A stretch of DNA of 43,082 nt from JBKEAJ01 sp047974415 (GTDB lineage Bacteria; Bacteroidota; Bacteroidia; Bacteroidales; Prolixibacteraceae), in the NCBI GenBank assembly GCA_047974415.1, contig JBKECH010000149.1:1-43082 (forward strand), given 5' to 3'. Position numbers and translations under genes: made by a program. Of the stretch, positions 19,101-27,748 are shown one piece after another. The notes below the pieces were generated by a model. That model saw only the letters and a list, made by a program, of their open reading frames with translations, had not been told where the DNA came from and searched no databases. Numbering within the stretch: the first letter of the stretch is position 1; each line of letters opens with the position of its first letter.

Positions 19101-19712
19101 GTAGCAGTGGAGGTTTTTGTGTCGACTGAGGTAGTAATTAATAGTAAGGAAGAAATTCGTGTGCCGATTTCATATAAGTACACAATTTATTCAAATGGAA
19201 TAATAGATGTGACAACAACTTTTGTTTCTCCAACAAGCGGACAGTTAATTAGACGATTAGGATTGCAGATGATTTTACCAGACACATATAGTAATGTAGA
19301 GTATTATGGTAGAGGGCCACACGAGAATTATGTTGACCGCGAAAAATCTGCTTTTGTAGGAAGATATTCAACAACTGTTCGGGAAATGGAAGAACAGTAT
19401 GCCCGTCCTCAAAGTATGGGTAATAGAGAGGATATTAGATGGGTTGCTCTAAAAACGAATAAGGGCAATGGAATAAAGATCTCGTCGTTCGACCATATGA
19501 GCTTCTCCGCATTAGAATTTACAGATAATCAAATTTGGCAAACACCGCATGCTTTCGAATTGGATAACAAGCGAGATGATCAGGTGTATCTGAATATTGA
19601 TTGTTTACAACAAGGAGTTGGAAATAGCAGTTGTGGCCCGAGAGCTCTTGAAGAATACATGATTCCAGCAAATGTGCCTTTAACTTATTCTTTTAGGATA
19701 GAGGCTTTATAA
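16140..19712 (+). CDS. GH2 beta-galactosidase with N-terminal ricin-type lectin domain
   Basis: A 1190-residue secreted enzyme. The signal peptide ends near TTQAQ (about residue 25). Residues about 30-165 form a ricin-B-like beta-trefoil: repeated QLWKLEKVADGSYTI, NQHWDLKVTGMGSYEI and QKWSLVE units. The GH2 part has the LacZ layout: sugar-binding domain (RPKGFF, WDGKDVILHFDGAYSGMYVW), Ig domain, and TIM barrel with acid/base Glu640 (SHGNECGGG) and nucleophile Glu701 (FICEYAHAMGNS). A C-terminal beta-galactosidase small-chain domain follows (YYGRGPHENYVDR). The LacZ-like motifs favour beta-galactosidase. The lectin domain is not standard in GH2 and may anchor the enzyme to substrate. Confidence 0.92.
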   Translation: MNNFKRTLQSAALASVMIVAKTTQAQLNTNSLYKIVTTSGFVIDNKNSHQANAKIYLAKEEQDSMGQLWKLEKVADGSYTISNPQTGMSIDNANVHDGFGNPVVLWSRSENNENQHWDLKVTGMGSYEIISKSSGMLLAHNGSEAIGSEIHQIQNSSQKWSLVETNIDANKDYTLRGEDEWENETIFSVNKEDGHVTYIPYPNTEQMLSDKYFDTPWIQPNSTNYQLLNGDWKFSWVKQPSERPKGFFQLDYNDGQWKTIPVPSSWEMYGYGTPIYTNFTYPHLNRPPLIQSQEGYTNQKEPNPVGSYRHEFNIPTSWDGKDVILHFDGAYSGMYVWVNGEKVGYSQGANNDAEFNITKYVKEGNNLLAVQVLRWTDGSYIEDQDMFRLSGIHRDVYVYAVPKTRISDYHINTSFIDDNYKDSQVKISAFIKNLGKTDAKYISIDILNQEKDVVATARKEFNISKGGSEKIDFTFSLSNIKAWTAETPYLYAAVLNLEDKKGNQTEAVFSKFGIREIEIKNSRVYINGQQVFFKGVNRHDTHPRYGKYIPIESMIQDITLMKQHNVNLVRTSHYPNSPKMYAMYDYYGLYVMDEADLENHGNHSLSNVKSWEAAYVDRAVRMIQRDRNHPSVIFWSHGNECGGGSNFEAMSKKVREMDPTRIIHYEGMNCVADIRSCMYPSMNYLMDVDNNGDKEPFFICEYAHAMGNSVGNLAEYWDYIENRSQRLIGGCIWDWVDQGLNMQGTPENQFYYGGDFGDKPNDNDFCLNGLVTSDRQVTPKLLEVKKIYQYIKFKAVALHSGRVEVENTYDFIDLSDYDLKWEVLKDGEIVQQGKMEMPNVAANSKAGVNLPYKRDFSGASEYFLNVYAVLNNEKCWAPEGYAMASEQFELSRRHVPSPIKHSSLSHKIITKELAKSIQFTADDFLVQFNKETGAINTVSYGVNRIINGDDVAFNWYRMFSNDKYTDLSYFESSTTVKNISYQSINEDVAVEVFVSTEVVINSKEEIRVPISYKYTIYSNGIIDVTTTFVSPTSGQLIRRLGLQMILPDTYSNVEYYGRGPHENYVDREKSAFVGRYSTTVREMEEQYARPQSMGNREDIRWVALKTNKGNGIKISSFDHMSFSALEFTDNQIWQTPHAFELDNKRDDQVYLNIDCLQQGVGNSSCGPRALEEYMIPANVPLTYSFRIEAL

Positions 19713-19743
19713 ATATTTAATTCATGAATTACACAGAGGTATA

Positions 19744-21198
19744 ATGAGAAATGATAAAATAGTGTTAACTATTCTTAGCTTATTCTTTTTCGTAGGGTTG
19801 AGTGCTCAGCAAGCACCTAAACCAGTAGGCCTTACGCCCAACGAAAGACAAATAGATTGGTTTCAGCAAGAGATAATTGCATTCTTTCATTTTGGAATCA
19901 ATACGTATGAAAATTTTGTGAATGAAGGAGATGGGAAAACTACTTCGGCTTTGTTTTGTCCTACAGCGCTTGACTGTAGGCAGTGGGGGCAAACGCTAAA
20001 GAATGCGGGTATTCTTAATGGAATATTGACCGTGAAACACGCTGATGGTTTTTGTCTTTGGCCTAGTGCTTACACGGATTATTCGGTAAAAAACAGCTCT
20101 TGGAAGAATGGGAATGGTGATGTGGTAAAAGAATTTACAGATGCATTTAACGCAATGGGCTTGCGGGCTAGTGTGTATCTTGGTCCGCATGATCGACATG
20201 AGCACTTGTCACCTAGTTATAATACTACAGATTACAGGGATTACTATGCCAACCAGTTAACTGAATTGTTATCCAATTATGGGCAGATGTGGGAAACTTG
20301 GTGGGATGGAGCAGGAGCTGATGAACTTACAACCCAGATATACTCCAAGTGGGCTGAAATTGTTCGCAGATTACAGCCTCAGAGTGTAATATTCGGCACC
20401 AAGAATTCGTATTGTTTTGCGGACGTGAGATGGAATGGGAATGAAGCAGGAATTGCAGGAGACCCTTGTTGGGCTACAATTGACTCTTCATCTATTAGAG
20501 ATGAGACAGCTCATATAAAAGAGCTGAATGAAGGGCAGGTTAATGGCAATGCTTATATTCCTGCAGAATCAGATGTTTCTATTCGCCCTAGTTGGTTTTA
20601 TCATGCAGAAGAAGATACGATGGTAAAATCCGTTAAAGAATTATGGGATATTTATTGTAAATCAGTGGGACGAAATAGTGTCTTGTTACTTAATTTGCCT
20701 CCGAATAGGAGGGGATTAATACATCCAATAGATTCTGCCAATGTGGTTGGTTTGCGAAAAGTCATTGATGAGACGTTCAAGAATAATCTTCTTGAAGGAG
20801 CGACTGTTATAGCAAAGAATATCCGAGGAGATGCCTTTAAGGCGTCCAATATGGTAGATAAATCACCAAGCACTTACTATGCAGGAAGAGATAATGTTGC
20901 TACAGATGAAATTGTATTTGAGATGAATTCAGTTAGAGCATTTGATTGTCTGATGATTCAGGAGCTTATAGAATTAGGACACCGTACTACAGAGTGGTCA
21001 GTTGACTATTCGCAAGACGGAAAGGGGTGGACTGTTATTCCCGAGGCTAAAAATAAAAGAAGTATCGGACACAAGTGGATAATTCGTTTCCCCCCAGTGA
21101 GGGCAAAGTATGTGAGACTGAGAATTACAAAAGGGAATGCTTGTCCTGCAATACATACATTTGGAGTGTATAAACAATCGTCTTTATTGTATAAGTAA
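19744..21198 (+). CDS. GH29 alpha-L-fucosidase with C-terminal F5/8 type C module
   Basis: A 484-residue secreted enzyme (signal peptide to about SAQQ, residue 22). The GH29 barrel is clear: QQEIIAFFHFGINTYEN, GILTVKHADGFCLWPSAYTD (the His/Asp pocket) and WETWWDGAGAD with the nucleophile at Asp188. Overall shape resembles the Bacteroidota GH29 subgroup that acts on branched alpha-1,3/1,4-fucosides, but linkage is not readable here. Residues about 350-484 form an F5/8C binding module (ASNMVDKSPSTYYAG to HTFGVYK). It is the last gene of the first PUL module; the next gene starts 59 bp later with the repeated leader. Confidence 0.93.
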   Translation: MRNDKIVLTILSLFFFVGLSAQQAPKPVGLTPNERQIDWFQQEIIAFFHFGINTYENFVNEGDGKTTSALFCPTALDCRQWGQTLKNAGILNGILTVKHADGFCLWPSAYTDYSVKNSSWKNGNGDVVKEFTDAFNAMGLRASVYLGPHDRHEHLSPSYNTTDYRDYYANQLTELLSNYGQMWETWWDGAGADELTTQIYSKWAEIVRRLQPQSVIFGTKNSYCFADVRWNGNEAGIAGDPCWATIDSSSIRDETAHIKELNEGQVNGNAYIPAESDVSIRPSWFYHAEEDTMVKSVKELWDIYCKSVGRNSVLLLNLPPNRRGLIHPIDSANVVGLRKVIDETFKNNLLEGATVIAKNIRGDAFKASNMVDKSPSTYYAGRDNVATDEIVFEMNSVRAFDCLMIQELIELGHRTTEWSVDYSQDGKGWTVIPEAKNKRSIGHKWIIRFPPVRAKYVRLRITKGNACPAIHTFGVYKQSSLLYK

Positions 21199-21242
21199 AT
21201 GAGGTGTAACTATATGTATATAAAATATATTAATTCATTGTG

Positions 21243-21291
21243 ATTAATTTAGAAGTTATGATTAAAAACGTTTTAAATGAGATTCGAGGAG
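21243..21291 (+). repeat. Copy 2 of the exact 49-bp direct repeat
   Basis: Identical to 5737-5785. It spans 15 bp of leader, the ATG at 21258 and the first 11 codons. The proteins downstream are unrelated beyond these residues, apart from both having carboxypeptidase-regulatory-like domains. Confidence 0.9.
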
Positions 21292-23093
21292 CAGTGGTAT
21301 CTACTCTCTTGCTGATTTCAATAGCAGCACTCTTTAGTGAGTGTACAGATGATAAAGGTTTTGAAACAACTGATTTGGGGACTATTAAAGGGAAAGTGAT
21401 TGATGAAGATCAAACAGCACTTGGAGGGTTAACAGTTGTAATTTCAGGCATAAAACAGGAGGATATTACAACAACGACCAATGCAGATGGTGTTTATTCT
21501 GTTGAGAATGTTCCGATAGGTCTTAGGTCGGTGAAGTTCTCGAAAGAGGGGTATCGCACTATTTCAAAGTCAGTAAATGCACTAAGTTTTGTTGATAATA
21601 TAGCAATAGTAGACGCAGAGATGGGAATAGCTAATGCAACCATATCAGGTACTGTTGTAGATGATAAAAATGGAGGAATTCCACTTGCTGAAGTTAAGGT
21701 TAAAGTGGGAAGTTTATCTGCGATAACAGATGAAAATGGCGAATTTTCAGTGCCGTATTTAACTATTGGTTCCTATGATGTGATTTTTGAATATAGTGGG
21801 TATAAGACGACTACGATTAAATTAACTTCAAATGATTTTAATGCGGATGGACTAGCAGTTATAAGTACTGGTTTAGGTGGGGATGAATTGCTTCCTGGAT
21901 TAACAGTGAGAGATTTGAAGAGAGCAGATAAATGGTACTATAATGAGTATAGAGGAGGGCGTAATGCCGTGAGTTATCCCCATTGGGATTGGTCGACAAA
22001 TTACATGGCTACATTGAACTTTGTAGGGGCATGGGAAGAACAAAACGAAGGAACAACACTACAAATTCAAAATTCAGAAGATAAGCAAAGTAATCCTCCA
22101 AATCTGAATGTATTTGATTCATTTGTTTATGGTAGCAAGTTAATAACAGCAGAGAATAAAATAATGTCGATTAATTGTAGAACACATAATGCGAGTGATG
22201 ATGCTCCAGCATATTATGGAGTGCAGGTAATTGATTTAAACACAATAAATCCTCAAGCGATTTTAATAAAAGGTGTTCAAACATTAGCTTCTGGTGACTA
22301 TGTTGATGTATCCTTTGATTTGACAGATTATGTAGGTAAAGAAGTAGTTATTGTAGTAGGTTTGTTTAGGGCTCAAACAGGAGATTACTGGAAGCAATTT
22401 GTAATTCGCACAATCCGTTTTGCTGAAGATATTGTGCGAGATTATGGATGGCTTCCAGGAAATCCAGTTCTAGGTCTTGAAGGTTGGGAACTCCCGTTGT
22501 ATGTAGTGAAAACAACAATGCCACAAATGAGATCTAAATTCACAGGTATTAGCCCAGTCTCCGCTAGTAGAGATAACTATGTTGATGCGTATAAGTCTTG
22601 GAGAGATGTAGATCACATAGCTTCGCAATGGTCGCTTGTTCCATTGAGGAAAGACCCAGAGGTTGCTCCAACGGAGGGGTATGTGATAAAGACTAGTGGG
22701 GGGACAAGTGAAGAGAATAGGCAGATACCAGAAGCGTATTTATATACTAAGTTTTCTATTGCACCAAATGCAAATAAGTTAGAGCTTAAGTGCCGAAATT
22801 TTAGTAATGATGCATATACTTACTTTAAGCTTACTGCAGTTGAAAACAGTGGAAAGATAACTTTCTTATCTCCTAGTGAAAATACGGCGGATAGTGCCAA
22901 TGAAGAAAGTGATGGCTTTTGGAGGTTTATCAATAATAAAGGGGGCGTTTCTAATCCAGAAGACTATGCAATGTTTACGTACGACCTGTCAATGTTTAAT
23001 GACCAAGATGTTTTTTTGATATGGAGTATACATAAAGGGATTGGTGGAATTGGAGAGGAAAAGCTATGTGTTTATAGCGTGGAATTAAAGTAA
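21258..23093 (+). CDS. Surface lipoprotein with two carboxypeptidase-regulatory-like domains, glycan-binding candidate
   Basis: I start this gene at the ATG at 21258 (611 residues), because it matches the SusC1 start within the exact repeat. The frame is open to 21240, but that adds only a short extension. The N-terminus (MIKNVLNEIRGAVVSTLLLI) is a signal peptide leading to Cys30 (LFSECTDDKG). Glu just before the Cys is unusual for a lipobox, although the acidic residues after it suit surface export. Two regulatory-like beta domains follow (about 43-125, GKVIDEDQTALGGLTV; and about 130-205, GTVVDDKNGGIPLAEV). A roughly 400-residue beta-rich region follows that I do not recognise. It sits 5 bp upstream of GH76, in a SusE/F-like role. 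Confidence 0.75.
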   Translation: MIKNVLNEIRGAVVSTLLLISIAALFSECTDDKGFETTDLGTIKGKVIDEDQTALGGLTVVISGIKQEDITTTTNADGVYSVENVPIGLRSVKFSKEGYRTISKSVNALSFVDNIAIVDAEMGIANATISGTVVDDKNGGIPLAEVKVKVGSLSAITDENGEFSVPYLTIGSYDVIFEYSGYKTTTIKLTSNDFNADGLAVISTGLGGDELLPGLTVRDLKRADKWYYNEYRGGRNAVSYPHWDWSTNYMATLNFVGAWEEQNEGTTLQIQNSEDKQSNPPNLNVFDSFVYGSKLITAENKIMSINCRTHNASDDAPAYYGVQVIDLNTINPQAILIKGVQTLASGDYVDVSFDLTDYVGKEVVIVVGLFRAQTGDYWKQFVIRTIRFAEDIVRDYGWLPGNPVLGLEGWELPLYVVKTTMPQMRSKFTGISPVSASRDNYVDAYKSWRDVDHIASQWSLVPLRKDPEVAPTEGYVIKTSGGTSEENRQIPEAYLYTKFSIAPNANKLELKCRNFSNDAYTYFKLTAVENSGKITFLSPSENTADSANEESDGFWRFINNKGGVSNPEDYAMFTYDLSMFNDQDVFLIWSIHKGIGGIGEEKLCVYSVELK

Positions 23094-23098
23094 ATAAG

Positions 23099-24535
23099 AT
23101 GAAGAAGAATATAAGTTTGGTAGTAATATGTTATTGTGCATTATTGCTATCGTTGGCAGCCTGTGGGAATTCGGAAAGAGGAACGACTAAGGGAGAAGAT
23201 CCTCTTATAGAGAATAAAAATATCATTCGAGCAATAAATATGGTCGATGCTTCTTTTGCAGCATATTTTGAACCTCAGGGGATGAGAATGTCAAGGTATT
23301 ACAACCCAATGACTAAAATTTCATCTTCAGAAACAGGTAGTGTTTGGATGTACACGAGTGCGATTGAGGCTGTGAATGCGATATTGGAGGCTCTTTGCGA
23401 GCAAAAAGAGAATGGCGTTTATGAGCATTATGATACGCATTATGCTCGTTTTGTGAAAAGGCTGGATGACCTCTATAAGGGCTTGGAATTTTACAGCGGC
23501 ACATTCGAATTAACGTCGTACACGAGGACTAATGAATGGACTGTGTATGGAGTAAATCGAGGGTCGGGAGAAGGTAGTGCCGAGGTTGCAGGAATAATGA
23601 ATGTATATGATGATCAAATGTGGTTAGTGAGAGAACTACTTACATCGTATGGCATAACTAAAAGGAAAGAGTATTTAGAAAGGGCAGAATATTTAACAGA
23701 GTATGTCTTGGATGGTTGGGATTGCACTTTGGATAGTGATGGAGTTTCGGAATTAGGTGGAATTACTTGGGGACCAGGATATACAACAAAACATTCGTGT
23801 AGTAATGGGCCAATAATTAGTCCATTAGTTTGGTTGTCAGAACTGTATGAGGGAAAGATAGATAAGCTTATCAGGTATTATGTAGCAGAAAATAATAAAC
23901 GTTATATAGAAGAGGTGTCAAAGTATGACTATTATCTTGATTTTGCAAAACGAGTTTACGCTTGGCAAAAGAAAAAGTTATTGAGGAATGATGGTGTATA
24001 TGCAGATATGATGGGAGGTTCTCCAGAGAAGCCGACGTATATTACAATTGAAGGTAATGAATATAGAAATGGAGATAATTGTAATGTGCAAGCGGGAAAT
24101 CCACTCTCGTATAATAGCGGTACGATGTTGTCGGGTGCAGTAGATTTATACCGAGTAACAGGAGAAACTAAATATTTGGAAGATGCAAAGAAGCTTTCAG
24201 ATGAAAGTTTCAATTACTTTGCTAAGCCTGTTGCAGAAAAGGCTGGGTGTTATCAATTTAATATTAGTGGGTTCGGTAATTGGTTCAATGGAATTCTTAT
24301 GCGGGCATATTTTGATGTTTATCCTTATCACAAATCTACAGAAAGATATTTAATGGCTTTTCAGAATAATTTAGATTACGGGTATGATAACTACTATAAA
24401 GATGGATTGTTGCCAACAAATCTTTTGGTAGGTTGGAATCGAACATCATCTGAGAATGCTACGGAAGGAATGTTTCAGTTTGCATACGTGGCAGAACTAG
24501 CAATTCTAGCAAAATATAATTCCCAGAACAAATAA
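23099..24535 (+). CDS. GH76 family endo-alpha-1,6-mannanase-like lipoprotein
   Basis: A 478-residue lipoprotein (signal to Cys22, LSLAACGNSE). The (alpha/alpha)6 fold of GH76 shows in the repeated helix pairs. The paired catalytic aspartates are Asp171-Asp172 in NVYDDQMWLVRELL, the diagnostic GH76 motif. Other family segments are ITWGPGYTTKHSCSNGP and NGDNCNVQAGNPLSYNSGTM. GH76 enzymes cut the alpha-1,6-mannan backbone, and lipid-anchored members act at the cell surface to make fragments for a SusCD pair. Here SusC2 follows 8 bp later, supporting that role. GH92 and GH125 in the same window would finish the degradation. Confidence 0.88.
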   Translation: MKKNISLVVICYCALLLSLAACGNSERGTTKGEDPLIENKNIIRAINMVDASFAAYFEPQGMRMSRYYNPMTKISSSETGSVWMYTSAIEAVNAILEALCEQKENGVYEHYDTHYARFVKRLDDLYKGLEFYSGTFELTSYTRTNEWTVYGVNRGSGEGSAEVAGIMNVYDDQMWLVRELLTSYGITKRKEYLERAEYLTEYVLDGWDCTLDSDGVSELGGITWGPGYTTKHSCSNGPIISPLVWLSELYEGKIDKLIRYYVAENNKRYIEEVSKYDYYLDFAKRVYAWQKKKLLRNDGVYADMMGGSPEKPTYITIEGNEYRNGDNCNVQAGNPLSYNSGTMLSGAVDLYRVTGETKYLEDAKKLSDESFNYFAKPVAEKAGCYQFNISGFGNWFNGILMRAYFDVYPYHKSTERYLMAFQNNLDYGYDNYYKDGLLPTNLLVGWNRTSSENATEGMFQFAYVAELAILAKYNSQNK

Positions 24536-24543
24536 AAGTAATT

Positions 24544-27500
24544 ATGAAACAGAGAAAAAAAGAGAAAACTCAGTGGCTGTGTCTAGTTATTTCATTGATA
24601 AGCTTGTTGCATGTGTCTGCGTTTGCACAAAATGTCAATATAAGTGGAACTGTTACGGACGAGACTGGACAACCAATGGTAGGCGCTACTGTGATAGTTA
24701 AAAACACGACAATAGGCGTAATAACAAATATTGATGGGCGCTACTCTATCGCTGTTCCCAATAACGCAACTCTTCAATTTCAATTTCTGGGTTATGTTAC
24801 CAAAGAACAAAAAATAGAAGGAAAAAATCAAATTGATGTCCAAATGACTCCTGATAGCCATAGCTTGGAGGGACTTGTTGTGGTTGGATATGGTACGCAG
24901 AAGAAGGGATCAATTACAGGGGCAGTATCGGGGGTAGAAGGCGCTAGCCTAATGAAAACAAAGAATGAAAACCCTCAGAATATGCTGAACGGTAGAGTGC
25001 CGGGAGTGAGAGTTTGGCAGAAGAGTTCAGAGCCAGGTGCGTATAATAATAATTTTGATATTCGAGGAATGGGAGCTCCTCTAATTATAATTGATGGTGT
25101 ACCTCGTACATCTGCGGATTTTCAACGCTTGAATCCAACAGATATCGAAAATATATCTGTTCTTAAGGATGCCTCTGCAGCTATCTATGGCGTAAGAGCA
25201 GCTAATGGAGTTGTTCTTGTAACAACAAAGAAAGGTAGTTCTACAGGCAAAGTATCCATAACGTATAATGGTTCGTATACTATTCAAAGACCATCAAATA
25301 TGCCACAGCTGGCTAGCGCATTTGATGCAATGACAATTTATAATGAGAAGTCGATGAATAATACCAATGGAGGTAGCCTCGTTTTTGATAAAAACGATTT
25401 TGAAGCTTTGGCTAATGGGGCGTTTCGAACTACTGATTGGAATTCTTTGATTTTTGCCAATAATTCTCCTCAGACTCATCATGACATAAGCATTTCAGGA
25501 GGCACAGAGAAGACACAATACTATATAGCAGGGGGGTATTTCTATCAGGAGGGATTTTTCAAATCGGGAGATATGAATTACAATAAATTTAATCTTCGCT
25601 CTAATGTTTCGAGTGAAATTGCAAAAGGTTTAAAATTGGATTTAAATCTAAGTGCGATGAGTGATGAGCGTAATAATCCGTTTTATTCAGCCATAGATAT
25701 CATAAAAAACTATTGGACTCAAGGGGTATTAGTGCCAGCATTTGCAGATCCAGAAGGAACGATGCTGAATTACGAAGGCTTAGATCAGAATCTAAACACC
25801 GTTGCAATGATGACTGCAGACATTTCGGGCTATAGGAAATACCATCAGAAAAATTTTCAATCTTCAGCAGCTTTGAACTACGATTTTGGAAAAATATTTT
25901 CAGTTTTGAAAGGCTTAACAGCTAAAGGGCTTTTGAGTTTTGACTTTCGATTAGATAATAATGCTGCTTTTAGAAAAGAATATACGCAATATGCGTATAA
26001 TTCAGAAACAGGTGAATATGATTCGAGGGTGTATGCTAATAGTTCTCCCAGTAGAATGCGACGAGAACAGTATACAAAGCAACAGTCATTACTCCAATTT
26101 GTTTTGAGTTATAACAAAAAGATAAAAGATCATAAAATTGAGGGACTCTTGGGTTTTGAAACGCAAAAACGTGTCGGAGATAATTTCTATGCACAGCGAG
26201 ATTTAGCATTTGCTAATGATTATCTTCTTTTAGGAGTGGAAGATGGACAATTGGGAGGCATGAGTAGTAGCCTCAATGATGTGTATGAAGAGGCAAATTC
26301 AGCAATAATTGGACGTGCTAATTACAACTATAAAGAAAAGTATATGGCAGAGTTTCAGTTTCGCTATGATGCTTCATCAAAGTTTGCAGAAGGGTATCAA
26401 TGGGGATTTTTCCCATCAGCTTCAGTTGGTTGGAGGGTTTCAGAAGAGAGTTTTGTGAAGAATACATCGGCGCTGTCGTTTATTCAACAACTTAAATTGC
26501 GTGCAAGTTACGGAGTGCTTGGCGATGATGGTAGCTTAGCGTATGATTGGGCAACAGGCTATACTTATCCTGCAACTAATAGTAATTCTGGTAGTGGGTA
26601 TTACAATCAGTATGCTCCTGGCTATGTGTTTGGAGATGAATTTATTTATGCAGCAGACTTGCTTTCGCTACCAAACAAGCAAATAACATGGTATACCTCT
26701 CAGACTTTTGATGTTGGAGTTGATTTTGATGGCTGGAATGGTTTGTTAGGATTCTCTTTTGATTATTTTAGTCGTCATCGAAAGGGTATCTTTGATAGAA
26801 GAGGAGGAGAATTGCCAACGATTGTTGGAGCAGAAGCTCCAAGAGAGAATTTAAATGAGGACAGGCATTTTGGAATGGATTTGGAGCTTCGACATAGAAA
26901 TAAAATAGGTGATTTTGGATATAGTATTCAAGGATTAGCAACAATCACTAGGCAAAAGTACATAACAGCTGCTAACCAAGGGCCATATGCGAATTCCTAT
27001 GATCGATGGAAGAATGATAATCTTTCCGGGCGTTATCAAGGTACTCAATTTGGGTATGAAGCATTGGGACGTTTTGATAATTGGCAAGAAATTTGGGATT
27101 TTAACCAACATCTAGACAACGGTGTCTTGCCTGGGGATTATCAATATCTCGACTGGAATGGAGATGGTGAAATTAATGACTTAGATACTCACCCAATCGC
27201 ATTTGATCAAACCCCATGGCTTAACTTTAGTTTGAATTTAGATGCCAACTATAAATCGTGGGATCTTAACCTTCTTTTTCAGGGCTCAGCTTTAGGGTCA
27301 ATGGAGTATAAAGAACCGCTTTATAGCATTTGGAGTAGTGTGCCTGGAGGAGGAGTGCTGGAACAATACACAGATCGTTGGAGGCCAGTGAATGCTACAG
27401 CAGATCCATATAATCCTAACACAGATTGGATTTCTGGGTATTACGCATATACAGGTAGGTATCCAAGTGGAAACTCAGAATTTAATCGCGTAAGTACTGC

Positions 27501-27711
27501 ATATCTTAGGTTGAAGAGTATTGAACTGGGGTATACCTTGCCGAAATTACAGGTGCTTCCTTCGATGAAGTTACGAATATTTGCCAATGCCTATAACGTG
27601 ATTACTTTTACGGGGGTTAAGTTTGTTGATCCTGAACATCCAGATGATGATTTAGGCAGAGTATATCCACTAAATAAGACATTTACTTTTGGGGTTTCAG
27701 CTTCATTTTAA
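24544..27711 (+). CDS. SusC-family TonB-dependent outer-membrane glycan transporter (SusC2)
   Basis: A 1055-residue SusC/RagA receptor. Signal peptide at residues 1-29 (HVSAFAQN), carboxypeptidase-regulatory-like domain at about 32-102 (NISGTVTDETGQPMVGATV), TonB-box region GLVVVGYGTQKKGS at 110-123, and a plug with FDIRGMGAPLIIIDGVP and VLKDASAAIYGVRAANG. The barrel ends in TFTFGVSASF. It differs substantially from SusC1 outside these motifs, so the two pairs probably import different ligands. It does not carry the 49-bp leader. It lies between the GH76 gene (8 bp) and its SusD partner (37 bp). Confidence 0.97.
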   Translation: MKQRKKEKTQWLCLVISLISLLHVSAFAQNVNISGTVTDETGQPMVGATVIVKNTTIGVITNIDGRYSIAVPNNATLQFQFLGYVTKEQKIEGKNQIDVQMTPDSHSLEGLVVVGYGTQKKGSITGAVSGVEGASLMKTKNENPQNMLNGRVPGVRVWQKSSEPGAYNNNFDIRGMGAPLIIIDGVPRTSADFQRLNPTDIENISVLKDASAAIYGVRAANGVVLVTTKKGSSTGKVSITYNGSYTIQRPSNMPQLASAFDAMTIYNEKSMNNTNGGSLVFDKNDFEALANGAFRTTDWNSLIFANNSPQTHHDISISGGTEKTQYYIAGGYFYQEGFFKSGDMNYNKFNLRSNVSSEIAKGLKLDLNLSAMSDERNNPFYSAIDIIKNYWTQGVLVPAFADPEGTMLNYEGLDQNLNTVAMMTADISGYRKYHQKNFQSSAALNYDFGKIFSVLKGLTAKGLLSFDFRLDNNAAFRKEYTQYAYNSETGEYDSRVYANSSPSRMRREQYTKQQSLLQFVLSYNKKIKDHKIEGLLGFETQKRVGDNFYAQRDLAFANDYLLLGVEDGQLGGMSSSLNDVYEEANSAIIGRANYNYKEKYMAEFQFRYDASSKFAEGYQWGFFPSASVGWRVSEESFVKNTSALSFIQQLKLRASYGVLGDDGSLAYDWATGYTYPATNSNSGSGYYNQYAPGYVFGDEFIYAADLLSLPNKQITWYTSQTFDVGVDFDGWNGLLGFSFDYFSRHRKGIFDRRGGELPTIVGAEAPRENLNEDRHFGMDLELRHRNKIGDFGYSIQGLATITRQKYITAANQGPYANSYDRWKNDNLSGRYQGTQFGYEALGRFDNWQEIWDFNQHLDNGVLPGDYQYLDWNGDGEINDLDTHPIAFDQTPWLNFSLNLDANYKSWDLNLLFQGSALGSMEYKEPLYSIWSSVPGGGVLEQYTDRWRPVNATADPYNPNTDWISGYYAYTGRYPSGNSEFNRVSTAYLRLKSIELGYTLPKLQVLPSMKLRIFANAYNVITFTGVKFVDPEHPDDDLGRVYPLNKTFTFGVSASF

Positions 27712-27748
27712 TATGTCAAGTAGTTTGATTTTTTAAAATTGTACAGAA

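Noticed and set aside
21290..21302. Sequence resembling the start of a common cDNA-library adaptor (GCAGTGGTATC) right after the 49-bp repeat
   Set aside because: The match is only about 11 bases, and the frame continues smoothly into a normal signal peptide, so it is most likely chance and not a library artefact.
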